Positions 26,771 to 36,304 are shown, counted from the first letter of the stretch. The stretch: DNA of 64,000 nt from Butyrivibrio sp. WCD3002 (GCF_000424265.1 NZ_AUJO01000008.1:1-64000); one strand, 5' to 3'. Notes: generated by a model from the sequence alone, not told the origin. Program-made: numbers and translations.

Positions 26771-27124
26771 AGCAGAGAAAATACTGATTTTGGACAAAAT
26801 AAAGGCGCGAGCATAATTATGAAATAGAGACAAATCCTTCCTGCGCAGCGGAAAACACAATTATCGCCAAAATAGAGGCGCGGTATCGCTCTTGAACAGC
26901 TTTTGAAAGCTCGAAGCAGAGCTCTCGCGCAGAGAAAATAAAGATTTCATTGAAAATAGAGGTGCGGATTTTTTCTGAAATGCTATAAAGCCGGTTTTTG
27001 CGCAGAGAAAATCGAAAATCTCCCTAGAATAGAGGCGTAAAAGCCATTTGAACGACTTTAGCAAGACTCTCTGCATCATGTCTGCGCAGAGAAAATAACC
27101 ATATCTCTCAAAATAGAGGCGTGG
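26771..27124. repeat. Five degenerate tandem units, period about 71-84 bases
   Basis: Units begin near 26771, 26842, 26926, 27000 and 27082. Each has GCGCAGAGAAAAT (plus strand), about 15 variable bases and AAAATAGAGGCG, followed by 30-45 bases that are partly similar between units (a TTGAAC...CTTT motif in two of them). Copies 3 and 5 fit best; copies 1 and 2 carry substitutions. The two core motifs are roughly mirror images of each other. The tract fills the gap downstream of the LysR gene and upstream of the LRR gene. No convincing ORF crosses it. Confidence 0.75.
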
Positions 27125-27140
27125 CAGATTTTACCACCTG

Positions 27141-28031
27141 CTATTTTCCTGAGTCATACATCTCATTGACCATATCCCAAAATTCCATAGCCACCTTTGA
27201 AAGGTCCCTCTCTGCACTTTTTACAAGAACATAGCCGGCTGTGACATCGGGTTTTATTATTCGTTTGATTACGACTCCGCCATTAACATATTTGGCAGCG
27301 GAAGCAGGGTAAATTGCAATTCCCACTCCCTTGGATGTAAGCTCATAGGCATTTAACATGTGGGCCATTCGGCAGATTATCTTTGGCTGGCACTTTAGCG
27401 GCGCAAACCAGTTTTCAATCTCTTTTCTCCTGGATCTTCGTGAGGGAATTATGAGTTCGTATGGCGCAAGCTTTTTTAACTCTATGCTGTCTCCCTTTTC
27501 TTTGGTCAGCGGATGGTCCTTCGGAATGATTGCAACCCAGGGTTCGCTGTAAATAAGGCGTCCATCCAGACCCTCTTCGTCATAGGGAAGTGTTATGACG
27601 CCCACCTCGTTTAGTCCTGAGTGTACCCTTTTTATAACGTCATCAGAATTCCCATTCCAAACTTCGTATTCCACCATAGGATATTTCTTCTTGAATTCGC
27701 TTATCCAATTGGCAAAAAGCTCAGGGGCATGTCCTTCGACAGTAGCAAGGTAAAGCCTCCCTGTAAGACCTTCATTCATTTTGCTGATATCTTCCACAGA
27801 TTGATCAGCAAGTTGCTTGATGCGGCGAGCGTATTGGAGAAACCTTGTTCCCTCCTCAGTAAGCGCAAGACCTCTTGCCTTGCGTACAAACAGTTTTGAG
27901 TTTAATTCTTCCTCAAGATCTCTTATCTGACGGCTCAGTGGAGGCTGCGCTATGTTAAGTCTTTCTGCGGCCTTTGTAAAACTGCCCTCTTCCGCAACTG
28001 TAAGAAAATACCTTATGTGTCTAAGTTCCAT
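27141..28031 (-). CDS. LysR-family transcriptional regulator
   Basis: 296 residues from MELRHIRYFLTVAEEGSFTK. The N-terminal winged helix-turn-helix (AAERLNIAQPPLSRQIRDLE, about 18-37) is canonical, followed by a periplasmic-binding-protein-like effector domain (about 90-290; GRLYLATVEGHAPELFANWI). It resembles the BenM/CatR-type subgroup that binds small aromatic or carboxylic acids, but the effector is not readable. AAAGGCGG precedes the ATG at 28031. It diverges from a small ORF, with a T-N11-A palindrome between, as expected for autoregulated LysR systems. Confidence 0.9.
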   Translation of the reverse strand: MELRHIRYFLTVAEEGSFTKAAERLNIAQPPLSRQIRDLEEELNSKLFVRKARGLALTEEGTRFLQYARRIKQLADQSVEDISKMNEGLTGRLYLATVEGHAPELFANWISEFKKKYPMVEYEVWNGNSDDVIKRVHSGLNEVGVITLPYDEEGLDGRLIYSEPWVAIIPKDHPLTKEKGDSIELKKLAPYELIIPSRRSRRKEIENWFAPLKCQPKIICRMAHMLNAYELTSKGVGIAIYPASAAKYVNGGVVIKRIIKPDVTAGYVLVKSAERDLSKVAMEFWDMVNEMYDSGK

Positions 28032-28115
28032 ATCCGTTCCGCCTTTCTGCACCTAAACTCGAACTTTCATCATCAGTAAAGATACATAGTTTCCATAGTT
28101 CAGTTATTTCCAGCT

Positions 28116-28177
28116 ATACCTATCAGGTATAATACACCCTCTAATATATGTATTATACAACAGCTAGTCAGGCTGTT
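28116..28177. promoter_or_regulatory. LysR-type operator and second palindrome
   Basis: ATACCT-ATC-AGGTAT at 28116-28130 is a perfect inverted repeat that fits the T-N11-A LysR box; it overlaps a TATAAT (28128-28133) reading towards the small ORF. A second perfect repeat, AACAGC and GCTGTT with a 7-base loop, spans 28159-28177. Both lie between the divergent LysR gene and the 23-residue ORF. Confidence 0.6.
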
Positions 28178-28261
28178 ATCATTTAATTATCAAAAAGAAA
28201 TAAGTAGCAGCTAAATAGATACATATAAGCAAAGCAAATCTTGAAAAGGAGGTCTTTGGAT

Positions 28262-28333
28262 ATGAAAAAACTGTTTAAGAAGCTTGAGGAAATCTTTGAA
28301 GAGATGTATGGAATAGAGGGTAAAGTAGATTAA
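28262..28333 (+). CDS. Small protein, 23 residues, unknown function
   Basis: ATG at 28262 follows a near-perfect AAAGGAGG with 9-base spacing. The product runs from MKKLFKKLEEIFEEM to a GIEGKVD tail; it is an amphipathic, highly charged helix with lysines first and glutamates after. A TATAAT and the LysR box are about 130 bases upstream, and a strong hairpin begins 25 bases after the stop, so it forms a complete small transcription unit. Similar lysine-rich short ORFs occur in Lachnospiraceae, to my recollection, without known function. It could also be a regulatory leader peptide. Confidence 0.6.
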   Translation: MKKLFKKLEEIFEEMYGIEGKVD

Positions 28334-28357
28334 CAGAATTGAATCCCCTTAAAAAGC

Positions 28358-28402
28358 GGGGCTGTTGCATTAGATGATTAAGTCATCTAATGCGACAGCC
28401 CC
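28358..28402. terminator. Long bidirectional terminator hairpin
   Basis: 20-base arms (28358-28377 and 28383-28402) with one G-U pair and a 5-base loop. It follows the small ORF on the plus strand and, with a TTTTT run on the minus strand, the NlpC/P60-like gene. Its GGGGCTGT-GCA core recurs in the hairpin at 31948. Confidence 0.88.
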
Positions 28403-28475
28403 ATTCGAAAAAACAAAAGGGAAGTTTCTCACCGACTCAGTTTTAACTAATCAGTCAAAAACATCCCTTATTGAT

Positions 28476-30437
28476 TTACTTTACTTTCTTCACCTTAGAC
28501 CATTTGGATACATGGATGCCATCATCCTTCTTGCTGTATGCCCTCATTCGCACATAATATGTCTTGCCGGTCTTTAGTTTTGATATTTTCTTTGACTTAG
28601 CATTCTTGCTTACAGTAACAACCTTCACATTTTTTGTGAATTCCTTATCTGTTGCGTATTCGATCTGAATTTTAGAAACCTTCTTCAGATCCTTCCTGCT
28701 TATCTTCTTCCAAGTGACTGTTGCCTTAGAATTGCTACGTTTCGTCTTGTCTATTTTAATCTTTGGAAGATCGACTATCTCTTTTGAAGCATCCTCATCA
28801 CCGGACCGTGTGTCTACCCTCTGAGATTGAGTGTTGCTTCTTTCTGCATTTTCTGTAGAATTATCTGCCTGCTTCGAAGGTGTATTATCATTTTCTGTGT
28901 TTCCGGAAGGATTATTATTCTGCCCTGAACCACTGCTGCCTCCAGACTCTCCCGGTTTAGAATCACCACCTTCTTGAGAATCGCCACCGGGATTAGGATT
29001 GTTAGGATCTATGACAGTTATCTTGCATACATCTTTTGCTGAGGGATTAGATACAGATGTTGCAGTTATATAAGCCACGCCGGGACCATTTATATATATA
29101 TATCCCCATTGGTTTGTTGTTGCTACATTCGCGTTATCCGTTTCAAATGTTACCATGCGGAAGATTGCATCCGAAGGTGTAACGGAATATTTTAATGCGT
29201 ATCGGGTCTTATCCCCAAGATTAACAGTAAGTTCATGCATATCAAGCTGTATGGAAGTAACATTAGCTATTGTTTTCGAACAAATTTCAGCTGTTGACAT
29301 TAGTCCGTCTTTATCTGTTGCAATTACAGAAAAAACATGTTCTCCGGGTTTTTCTTTAAACTCATCACAATTAAGAATGCAATTATAATCCCAATAGCCA
29401 GGATATAAACTACTGCTAGAACCTGATCCATTATATGATTTGGAATTAATCAGAGTTCCTCCCACATACCAATTATCATAGAAATTAATACTGGAAAGCT
29501 CCCTATCCACTCGACAACTCAAATAAATAACCGTACCTAACATTACGCTACCTGATTTGTCTTTAATCACAGGTGGATTCTTATCCGGAATAGTCACTGA
29601 TGTAGGACTGTAATTATAACTTCCGTCATTCGCCCAGGCATATATGTGGATATAATATAGCCCCTTTTCATTTTTGTGGTCTGATATATTCATATGCATA
29701 GACCACCTGCCATTTGAACCTTTATCAATGTTATGCCATATAAGCTCATCCTGTCCGTTGTATTCAGTCCATACTGCGAACTGAACATTTCTAAGATATG
29801 CCTGATTAGTGACATCGCACGAAATATCACAGCCGGTTGTGGTTACATTCTCGATTTTAATATCTGTTACGGCAGGCTTAGGAATATTGCCTGTAACGTC
29901 ACGATTGATTGTAACATTTTTGGGAAGTGCCCATCCCAAAAATGGATATTTTGCACTAGCCCACCATGCGATAGTTTCGTTCTTTATAGTGCCATTTCCA
30001 TGTATACTGGAGACATAATTATTTCCTACATAAATACCTGCATGTCCACAATAGTTCCCGCATGTGCTGCACACATATTTTTGAGAACTGGGGCCTTGAA
30101 AAAATACAATCGCGCCAATAGGAATATCATTTGTTGATTTATTCAGATAAAGATGCTGTGCCGCATTATATGCGCAACACCCCTCTCTTCCTACACCTAA
30201 ATCAGCGCCTGACGCTCCCATATTCTTGAGCTGAGTTATTGTCCACTGAAGACATAAACCTGCATAATTACTCTCCGTAGTTCCATTTTTTCTGTTTAGA
30301 TAGTCTTTGATAGTGGATTCATTTAAAGTAGTAGCTGCCTGGACCTTTGGCACCGCTGCCGGTTGATTGAAGATTGCAAGTACAGCAAAAAGAAGGATAA
30401 GACATTTGCTTATCCATGATTTGAAACTTTTCCTCAT
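28476..30437 (-). CDS. Secreted NlpC/P60-CHAP-like protein with Bsp, Big_2 and FnIII-like domains
   Basis: 653 residues. Signal peptide 1 to about 34 (cleavage near VQA-ATT). Residues about 38-185 form a papain-like peptidase/amidase module with NYAGLCLQW (Cys62) and CGHAGIYVG (His132), the catalytic pair of NlpC/P60 or CHAP enzymes. Next come a GBS-Bsp-like repeat (about 195-285), a beta-rich segment, a Big_2-type Ig domain (about 395-475), a Gly/Ser/Asn linker and a C-terminal fibronectin-III-like domain (about 570-653). It probably cleaves peptidoglycan peptides or cross-links at the wall. No anchor motif is present. GGGGG precedes the ATG. Confidence 0.8.
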   Translation of the reverse strand: MRKSFKSWISKCLILLFAVLAIFNQPAAVPKVQAATTLNESTIKDYLNRKNGTTESNYAGLCLQWTITQLKNMGASGADLGVGREGCCAYNAAQHLYLNKSTNDIPIGAIVFFQGPSSQKYVCSTCGNYCGHAGIYVGNNYVSSIHGNGTIKNETIAWWASAKYPFLGWALPKNVTINRDVTGNIPKPAVTDIKIENVTTTGCDISCDVTNQAYLRNVQFAVWTEYNGQDELIWHNIDKGSNGRWSMHMNISDHKNEKGLYYIHIYAWANDGSYNYSPTSVTIPDKNPPVIKDKSGSVMLGTVIYLSCRVDRELSSINFYDNWYVGGTLINSKSYNGSGSSSSLYPGYWDYNCILNCDEFKEKPGEHVFSVIATDKDGLMSTAEICSKTIANVTSIQLDMHELTVNLGDKTRYALKYSVTPSDAIFRMVTFETDNANVATTNQWGYIYINGPGVAYITATSVSNPSAKDVCKITVIDPNNPNPGGDSQEGGDSKPGESGGSSGSGQNNNPSGNTENDNTPSKQADNSTENAERSNTQSQRVDTRSGDEDASKEIVDLPKIKIDKTKRSNSKATVTWKKISRKDLKKVSKIQIEYATDKEFTKNVKVVTVSKNAKSKKISKLKTGKTYYVRMRAYSKKDDGIHVSKWSKVKKVK

Positions 30438-30640
30438 ATAAGCCCCCTATGAATTGAAATTAGTATTCACACCAAAGTCATTCTAGCACCGTAGATTCCT
30501 GATTACAATCAAGCAATATTCATAAGTTTGCAATATATATTTTGGGAAAATTTAAGAAAAGAAAAGTCGATGATATAGTTTATAATTTCGATATACAAAC
30601 TGTTTATTAGATATTTTTCTATTTACCGAAGGACAGGCAC

Positions 30641-30808
30641 GCGGAGATCTTGAATTTTTTCGGGTATTATCTCCGCATAAACGCTCTAACTTCTATAGTT
30701 TTCAAGCTGCATGAAGACATTAATACAGAGATTCCAACTATTTTCAGACACTTCCTCCGTAAAGACCCTCTAATACCTCTAATCCCTATGATTTTCAGAC
30801 TGCCTGAA
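30641..30808. repeat. Two degenerate repeat units in the gap 30438-30834
   Basis: Segments 30671-30715 and 30755-30808 share a CTCCG...AAA...CTCTAA...CTAT...TTTTCA...CTGC-TGAA skeleton at about 85-base spacing. Unit one is preceded by a perfect 8-base inverted repeat (GCGGAGAT at 30641-30648, ATCTCCGC at 30669-30676). No ORF is present; the remainder of the gap is AT-rich and otherwise featureless. Confidence 0.5.
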
Positions 30809-30834
30809 AACCTTTTGTAGGGGCTTGAAAAATC

Positions 30835-31083
30835 TCACTTCAAAAAATTCAGCAATGCTCCGCTTGAGATCAACTGTCCCAAGGCCTCTGCCAGCACAGC
30901 TCTCTGCCTGTTTCCCTCTGCAAGCTGAATATTGATTTTCTTTAGTTCATTTAGTATCTGAGTATTGTCAGGCACAGAGCTCTGACTCTTCGCTCTGTAC
31001 TGCTCGCCCTTGATAGCATAACCGCAGTTAGGGCAAAATCTCTCATGGCCGTCTAAATCAATTCCACAACTTGGGCAATACAT
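30835..31083 (-). CDS. Small double zinc-ribbon protein
   Basis: 82 residues from MYCPSCGIDLDGHERFCPNC. Two CxxC pairs (CPSC at 3-6, CPNC at 17-20) form a zinc ribbon; the remainder is a predicted helix or coiled coil (about 40-75) and a hydrophobic end. The ATG at 31083 has AGGTG upstream; the longer frame opens only with TTG and no ribosome site, though it would add another CDDC pair. Such proteins are often membrane-associated or protein-binding accessories. No specific function can be assigned. Confidence 0.6.
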   Translation of the reverse strand: MYCPSCGIDLDGHERFCPNCGYAIKGEQYRAKSQSSVPDNTQILNELKKINIQLAEGNRQRAVLAEALGQLISSGALLNFLK

Positions 31084-31196
31084 ATAATCACCTGCCTTTC
31101 CATCAAAATAACAGTCATCGCAGTTCAAAATTATTAAAAAAGGAGTATCATAGAATTCGCTGATTTAAGTATTTATGGAAGGTATTGGGGCGAATC

Positions 31197-31838
31197 ATGT
31201 CAGTACTTCTTTTAGGAATTTTTGATTTTATAGGCACTGTTGCCTTTGCTATATCCGGCGCAATTACAGGGATCCATAAGAGAATGGATATATTCGGAGT
31301 CAACATTCTTGCTATCCTGACTGCCTGTGGAGGCGGTCTAATGCGAGATATTGTTATGGGTAATTTTCCGCCACAGATATTTGTTAATCCATTCTATGTC
31401 ATAGTGGCGGCGATCGTTGCCAACATAGTATTCTGTATAATGTTTTTCCACAAAGGTGTACCGGATAAATTCGCAGGTCTGTATGACAGAGGACTTTTCA
31501 TTTGTGATACCTTAGGGCTTGCCGCTTTTATGGTAGACGGAGTTATGATCGGAGCTAATTTTGGCTATGCCGATGATCTGTTCCTTCTTGTGTTTCTCGG
31601 ATTTATCACAGGTGTCGGCGGCGGTGTGTTAAGAGACGTTCTCTCAAATCAAATGCCTGCAATTTTTGTGAAGCATGTATATGCTCTTCCTGTAATTATA
31701 GGTGGCATCCTGATGGTACTCATACATGAAACCATGAATTCCTGGAACGCTGCCATGTTATGCAGCTTCGCCCTTGTAATTCTGCTCAGAGTTCTTGCAA
31801 GACACTTTCTTTGGAACCTGCCAAAGGTTAACTTATGA
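31197..31838 (+). CDS. TRIC-family (UPF0126) cation channel protein
   Basis: 213 residues, seven hydrophobic helices in two homologous halves. Each half has the glycine-rich signature (ACGGGLMRDIVMGNFPPQIF and GVGGGVLRDVLSNQMPAIF), diagnostic of bacterial TRIC/YicG proteins, which form potassium-permeable trimeric channels. Some relatives are linked to glycine uptake. The ATG at 31197 is chosen over a TTG four codons earlier. It is a single-gene unit converging with the mannan operon. Confidence 0.9.
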   Translation: MSVLLLGIFDFIGTVAFAISGAITGIHKRMDIFGVNILAILTACGGGLMRDIVMGNFPPQIFVNPFYVIVAAIVANIVFCIMFFHKGVPDKFAGLYDRGLFICDTLGLAAFMVDGVMIGANFGYADDLFLLVFLGFITGVGGGVLRDVLSNQMPAIFVKHVYALPVIIGGILMVLIHETMNSWNAAMLCSFALVILLRVLARHFLWNLPKVNL

Positions 31839-31947
31839 TATGCGTTTCATCACTCCCCGAATCTCAGGAAGGTGGCTCGCAAGTCATTCATAAAATCACT
31901 CCAACAATTCTGTGTCAAAAAAGTCTCAACATTAATTTTTAAATTCT

Positions 31948-31983
31948 GGGGCTGTCGCACTAAGCAAATTAGTGCGCGGCCCC
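31948..31983. terminator. GC-rich hairpin between convergent units
   Basis: Arms 31948-31963 and 31969-31983 pair as GGGGC...CGCACTAA with a small internal loop and a 5-base GCAAA loop. It lies between the TRIC gene and the end of the mannan operon, and shares its GGGGCTGTCGCA start with the hairpin at 28358. T-runs are weak on both sides. Confidence 0.7.
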
Positions 31984-32016
31984 GTCTTGTATATGATAAT
32001 GCCATCTTCCGTTTTC

Positions 32017-33918
32017 TTAATTTAAATATGATAATCCGTCATTTTTATAAGTAATCTCTATTGCATCCAGCTTACAGCTGCTTTTCCCCTGAAGATAAAC
32101 TCTGATAAAGTAGTAATTGCCTTCTCTGTTAATATCAAAAGCTTTGTAAATCTTTGATCCGGGGGCATGAGTCACTACAACTTCCTTGAAGGCTTTACCA
32201 TCTGCGGACACCATAACTCCTGGCTCGCTCCCATCCTTAGTTTCGCTCACAGCAGTAATTTCCACCTTATCCACAGGTATTTTTGCAGAATATTCGATAT
32301 ATCCCTCTTCTGAGCTATTATTGACGATTGAGCTCCCTGACTGCACAATATTTTCAGAGTGGTTAGCGCTATAGGTACGCCTTATCTCCGTGGGGTTAGG
32401 ATCATTACTCGAAACAGCGATAAGATCAAGATCGTCTTTAACCACATGATTTATATTTTCCACAGTAACAATGTTTGACCAAAGGCCAACACCCGACTCA
32501 TTGCAAGCTCTTAGCCTGTAGGAATAGGTATGGCCATCAACAGCTGTTTCATCATGGAATCCTGCGATACAGTCATGGGCCTTATCTTCCCAGTTGCGGC
32601 CTGAATCATAGACGTAATCTTCCTTTCCTGCAATCGTCACAAAGGCTTCGCTATCCTTATCTGTTACTTTCCCTTCAGCCCTCTGTATTTCGTACCATGC
32701 TCCGCCCACGACGCCTCGCCATTTTATATCGCCCACAGAATTCCGGGTAAAAGAATTGTCGTGACCTACTCCTCTTTCAGAGTATAGGAGCGGCGTTTCA
32801 TCTGTTTCAGGCGCAGGTATCGGCATAGCTGCTGCCTCCCGGTAATTTGCGGCCTTCCCATTTGCAATCTGAGCATAGGCATATATGGAACGGATTATCT
32901 CTGTTTCTCCATAGTAACTGCCTGCTTCAAATCCTGGCCAGTGGTAGGATGCCCAGTAACCATCCTCGTTATGAAAATAGAATCCAAAGCCATCCTTATG
33001 TGCCCTAAGACTCCACATCATGATTCCATTTGTGTCATTTTCAGCGCCCTTTTGGAAAACATCAATGCAGGGCTTTGCTGTAACCTTAGCTCCAAATTCG
33101 CCAAGAATAAAGGGCTTTCCTGCTTCGTGGGCAACCCTTGTGTCGTCTTCGCACCTTTTTGCGTAGTCACCTTCATAATAGTGCGCACCAAGGATATCTG
33201 CCTTGTTATCAGCACTAAGGGACTTTGGTGCCATGGACATTCTGCCGTCGAGTACAAGGTGATTGCTGTCAATACTTTTTATATGTTCCACAACTTCATT
33301 AGTCCATTTGAAAAGCTCATCATCTCTTTCTGCCTGACTTCTGTCGCCGATCTCATTACCTGTTTCCCAGCACAGAACTGCAGGGTCATCCTTATATTTT
33401 ACCCCGGTAACAGTGTTTGTTCTGTTCAGCAGACGAGTGATCATCTGCTTGAACATATCCATACATTTTTCACTGCTGTAGAACTTCCATGCCCAATCCT
33501 GAAAACCTGTCGGCGTGGGCTTTTGGCCATCGGACTCACCTGCGAGCCACACATAGCTGTCCATGCCGCCAATCCAAAACCAGTGATCTACAAATGGCAC
33601 AATAACCCTTATTCCATACTGATCTGCCTTAGCCAGCACATCATCAAGTGCTTTAAGCGCATCATCATTAAAGGTAAGCTTTCCATTTTCATCAATTCCC
33701 GTAACATAAGCAGTGTCGGCGTTTTCGCCATTATATACAGGGATGGTATATGTTCTTGTAACGTTTCCTCCCATGGCCCTAAAGGTCTTCATGGCGTTGG
33801 CATGTTCCCAGGGCGTATCGCTTGTTGCCTGGGGATAATTCAAAGAAACAAATATCAGTTCTTTATGTCCATCCATCAGCTTTGTGCCTGACACTGTAAT
33901 AAAATTCTTAAATCCCAC
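32017..33918 (-). CDS. Cytoplasmic GH5-like beta-mannosidase/mannanase with C-terminal beta domains
   Basis: 633 residues. The first 380 form a TIM barrel of clan [13 protein letters not shown] (acid/base Glu189) and ILGEFGA (nucleophile Glu274), with HYYEGDY between. The C-terminal half holds an FnIII-like region and a discoidin-like or carbohydrate-binding domain (about 500-630). No signal peptide, so it acts on imported oligosaccharides. The start is GTG at 33918, with GGAGG upstream and 11 bases of overlap with the GH130 stop; an upstream TTG lacks a ribosome site. Context favours hydrolysis of manno- or glucomanno-oligosaccharides; exact specificity is inferred. Confidence 0.8.
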   Translation of the reverse strand: MGFKNFITVSGTKLMDGHKELIFVSLNYPQATSDTPWEHANAMKTFRAMGGNVTRTYTIPVYNGENADTAYVTGIDENGKLTFNDDALKALDDVLAKADQYGIRVIVPFVDHWFWIGGMDSYVWLAGESDGQKPTPTGFQDWAWKFYSSEKCMDMFKQMITRLLNRTNTVTGVKYKDDPAVLCWETGNEIGDRSQAERDDELFKWTNEVVEHIKSIDSNHLVLDGRMSMAPKSLSADNKADILGAHYYEGDYAKRCEDDTRVAHEAGKPFILGEFGAKVTAKPCIDVFQKGAENDTNGIMMWSLRAHKDGFGFYFHNEDGYWASYHWPGFEAGSYYGETEIIRSIYAYAQIANGKAANYREAAAMPIPAPETDETPLLYSERGVGHDNSFTRNSVGDIKWRGVVGGAWYEIQRAEGKVTDKDSEAFVTIAGKEDYVYDSGRNWEDKAHDCIAGFHDETAVDGHTYSYRLRACNESGVGLWSNIVTVENINHVVKDDLDLIAVSSNDPNPTEIRRTYSANHSENIVQSGSSIVNNSSEEGYIEYSAKIPVDKVEITAVSETKDGSEPGVMVSADGKAFKEVVVTHAPGSKIYKAFDINREGNYYFIRVYLQGKSSCKLDAIEITYKNDGLSYLN

Positions 33919-35098
33919 GATATCCTCCGTACTTTTTGATAAGCTCAAGATTTCTGCTTATCATCTCATCTCGCTGCCATGCGCACAGAACTGACCTTCC
34001 CGGATCCTGCGGTGTCTCAAAGCAGAAATCAAGCAGTTTATCAATTGTGGTCGTAGCAACATGCATCCTTGTGTCAGAAGAAGCATAGTAAATAAAGACC
34101 TCATTATTTTCATTTACGATTGCTCCGTTTGTGAAAACAACATTGGAAACGTCTCCTACTCTCTCTTCTCCTCTCGGTCCTATCAAAAGTCCCGACGGCT
34201 CGGCAATAACCTTGGATGGATCCTTTAAATCCGTAACAAAGGTATAGAGCACATACCTGAGTCCTGCTGCTGTATTTCTGACACCATGGGCGATATGGAT
34301 CCAACCCTTTGATGTCTTTATTGGAACTGCACCTGCTCCGTTTTTAGCTTCTGTGATGGTGTGGTACTTGCGAAGGCTTGTCATCTTTTCCTCATCGATA
34401 ACCGCCTGTGTTATATCGCTGCAAAGACCAAAGCCTATTCCTCCACCGCTTCCTGTCTCTATAAAATCATCCATAGGTCTTGTGTAAAAAGCGTATCTGC
34501 CGTCCACAAATTCAGGATGAAGTACTACATTTCTTTGCTGGGGACTTTTAAGAGTCACAAGATTTGGAAGTCTGTCCCAGTGCTTAAGGTCCTTTGTCCT
34601 TACAATCCCCGCTGATGCCACGGCTGCAGACAGATCGCTGACAGAAGTATCTTTACTTTCCGAGCAGAAAACGCCATATATGTATCCGTCCTCATGCTGC
34701 GTAAGCCTCATGTCATAGACATTGGTTTCCTCCTTGCAGGTATCCTCCAGAAGGACAGGATGATCCCAGAATCTGAAATTATCTATACCATTGTCACTCT
34801 CAGCTACGCCAAAGAAGGATTTCCGATCATTTCCCTCAATCCTGGCAACCAGGTAATATTTTCCATTCAGATAAATTGCACCGGAATTCATGACAGCATT
34901 AACGCCAAGCCTCTCCATGAAAAATGGATTGGTATCCTTATTAAGGTCATATCTCCAGGTAAGAGGAATATGTTCTCTTGTAAGAACAGGATATTTATAC
35001 CTGTCATAGATGCCGTTATAAAACGGAGCTTTTTCATTCTTTCTCTTTAGAAATTCGTTTTGTTTCTCAAGCTCCTCATAGTATTTTTCGTGAATCAT
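33908..35098 (-). CDS. GH130 mannosylglucose phosphorylase (subfamily 1-like)
   Basis: 396 residues, five-bladed propeller. [18 protein letters not shown] (about 85-101) has the conserved Asp91 general acid; [23 protein letters not shown] and [12 protein letters not shown] are typical of 4-O-beta-D-mannosyl-D-glucose phosphorylase. It phosphorolyses mannosylglucose to mannose-1-phosphate and glucose. The neighbouring 2-epimerase makes that substrate from mannobiose, which strongly supports the specificity. It starts directly after the epimerase gene, whose stop adjoins its start. Length matches subfamily 1. Confidence 0.92.
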   Translation of the reverse strand: MIHEKYYEELEKQNEFLKRKNEKAPFYNGIYDRYKYPVLTREHIPLTWRYDLNKDTNPFFMERLGVNAVMNSGAIYLNGKYYLVARIEGNDRKSFFGVAESDNGIDNFRFWDHPVLLEDTCKEETNVYDMRLTQHEDGYIYGVFCSESKDTSVSDLSAAVASAGIVRTKDLKHWDRLPNLVTLKSPQQRNVVLHPEFVDGRYAFYTRPMDDFIETGSGGGIGFGLCSDITQAVIDEEKMTSLRKYHTITEAKNGAGAVPIKTSKGWIHIAHGVRNTAAGLRYVLYTFVTDLKDPSKVIAEPSGLLIGPRGEERVGDVSNVVFTNGAIVNENNEVFIYYASSDTRMHVATTTIDKLLDFCFETPQDPGRSVLCAWQRDEMISRNLELIKKYGGYRGI

Positions 35099-36298
35099 TT
35101 ACAGCTCCTTTTTTAGTCTATCTATAATCTCAAAGCACATTCTTCCATTGTGGTATGGACATTTCCAGGGTTCTACAATAGGTCTCCTCGAAGGGTGCCC
35201 ATCTTCATCAACCTGCCAGAACCACTCCGAGCCCTCTCTTTTATCGATCATGTTTTCTTTGGTATACTCCCAGATTGATATGGCCGCAGATAAAAACCGG
35301 GACTCCCTTGTCTTAATATATGCATTTACAAAGCCAACCATCGCTTCCGCCTGTACCCACCAGATCCTGGTATTATCATTTACGCCGCTCTCACACTCAT
35401 TGATAAAAGAGCCATCAATCAAAGCATGCTCCATGGTATTTCGCGCCATATCAATCGTCATCTCTCTTATCCGGGCTTCTACAGTCTTATCAAGAACGCC
35501 TTCGCCAAGAGTATTTATCGCAAGATCGATTAGCCAGGATGCCTCTATGTCATGTCCATAACTGTAAAGGTCAATAAGGCTGTTATATTCAAGATCGAAG
35601 AAAACTTCCTGCCGCTTTTTATCCCTGTTATAAATTTTTCCTTCCACAGTGGCCAAAAGCTCCAAAAGCCTGTCTCCAACCTGCTTTTTTATGCCGATAT
35701 CAGAGACTACTTCAAACAAAAGTGTATAGGCTTCCAGGACATGCAGTGCTGTATTCATGGTTCTGTCTGCAAGGACGCCATTTTCAGAAAGCTTGTCATT
35801 TGGCCAAAGCCCAAAATCCTCATCAAAGGCTTCAAGGTACCCTTCAGCGTCACGGCACTTTTCTTCTATCAGATCAAAAAGCGAAAGTGCTTCATCGAGC
35901 ACTGCCTTTCTCCCGCAAGCCTTGTAATACTCTGAAAGTGCATAGATCGCAAAGGCCTGGTTGTAGGTGTGCTTTGTGCTGTCCAAAACCTGTCCGTCAT
36001 AGGTTACGGACCAGTATATGCCGCCTTTTTTATCCAGCATGTAGTTTTTCATAAACTCGTATGCATGATCCGCATATTCAAGAAGTGCCTTGTCACCTAG
36101 CTCTACATAGGCTCTTGCAAAAAACCAAAGTATGCGGCTATTTAATATGGCACCCTTAGGCGCCTTTTTGTCTAAATTAAGCTCATAGTCCAAAAGCCCG
36201 TAAAAGCCGCCGTTTTCATCATCCCGAAGGCTTTTCCAGAAAGGAATTATGTGCTCATTAAGTTCTTTTTCTATTTCATGTAACATCAAAATATCCAT
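35099..36298 (-). CDS. Cellobiose/mannobiose 2-epimerase
   Basis: 399 residues, (alpha/alpha)6 barrel of the N-acylglucosamine 2-epimerase family. WFFARAYVELGDKA, DGQVLDSTKHTYNQAFAIYAL, and LYSYGHDIEASWLI carry the conserved His and Glu residues of cellobiose 2-epimerase. It converts mannobiose to mannosylglucose (and cellobiose to glucosylmannose) in the cytoplasm. ATG at 36298 has AAGG about 9 bases upstream. Position between the ABC permeases and GH130 matches known Gram-positive mannan clusters. Confidence 0.92.
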   Translation of the reverse strand: MDILMLHEIEKELNEHIIPFWKSLRDDENGGFYGLLDYELNLDKKAPKGAILNSRILWFFARAYVELGDKALLEYADHAYEFMKNYMLDKKGGIYWSVTYDGQVLDSTKHTYNQAFAIYALSEYYKACGRKAVLDEALSLFDLIEEKCRDAEGYLEAFDEDFGLWPNDKLSENGVLADRTMNTALHVLEAYTLLFEVVSDIGIKKQVGDRLLELLATVEGKIYNRDKKRQEVFFDLEYNSLIDLYSYGHDIEASWLIDLAINTLGEGVLDKTVEARIREMTIDMARNTMEHALIDGSFINECESGVNDNTRIWWVQAEAMVGFVNAYIKTRESRFLSAAISIWEYTKENMIDKREGSEWFWQVDEDGHPSRRPIVEPWKCPYHNGRMCFEIIDRLKKEL

Positions 36299-36304
36299 CA
36301 ATAT

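Noticed and set aside
26861..27079. 72-codon minus-strand frame in the repeat tract
   Set aside because: It merely crosses the degenerate repeats; no ribosome site or conserved motif.
26771..27124. CRISPR array
   Set aside because: Units are 71-84 bases with degenerate, split repeats and partly similar spacers; no cas genes in the window.
32941..33891. 316-codon plus-strand frame opposite the GH5-like gene
   Set aside because: Antisense shadow of a gene with clear family motifs; its translation shows no domain and has no ribosome site.
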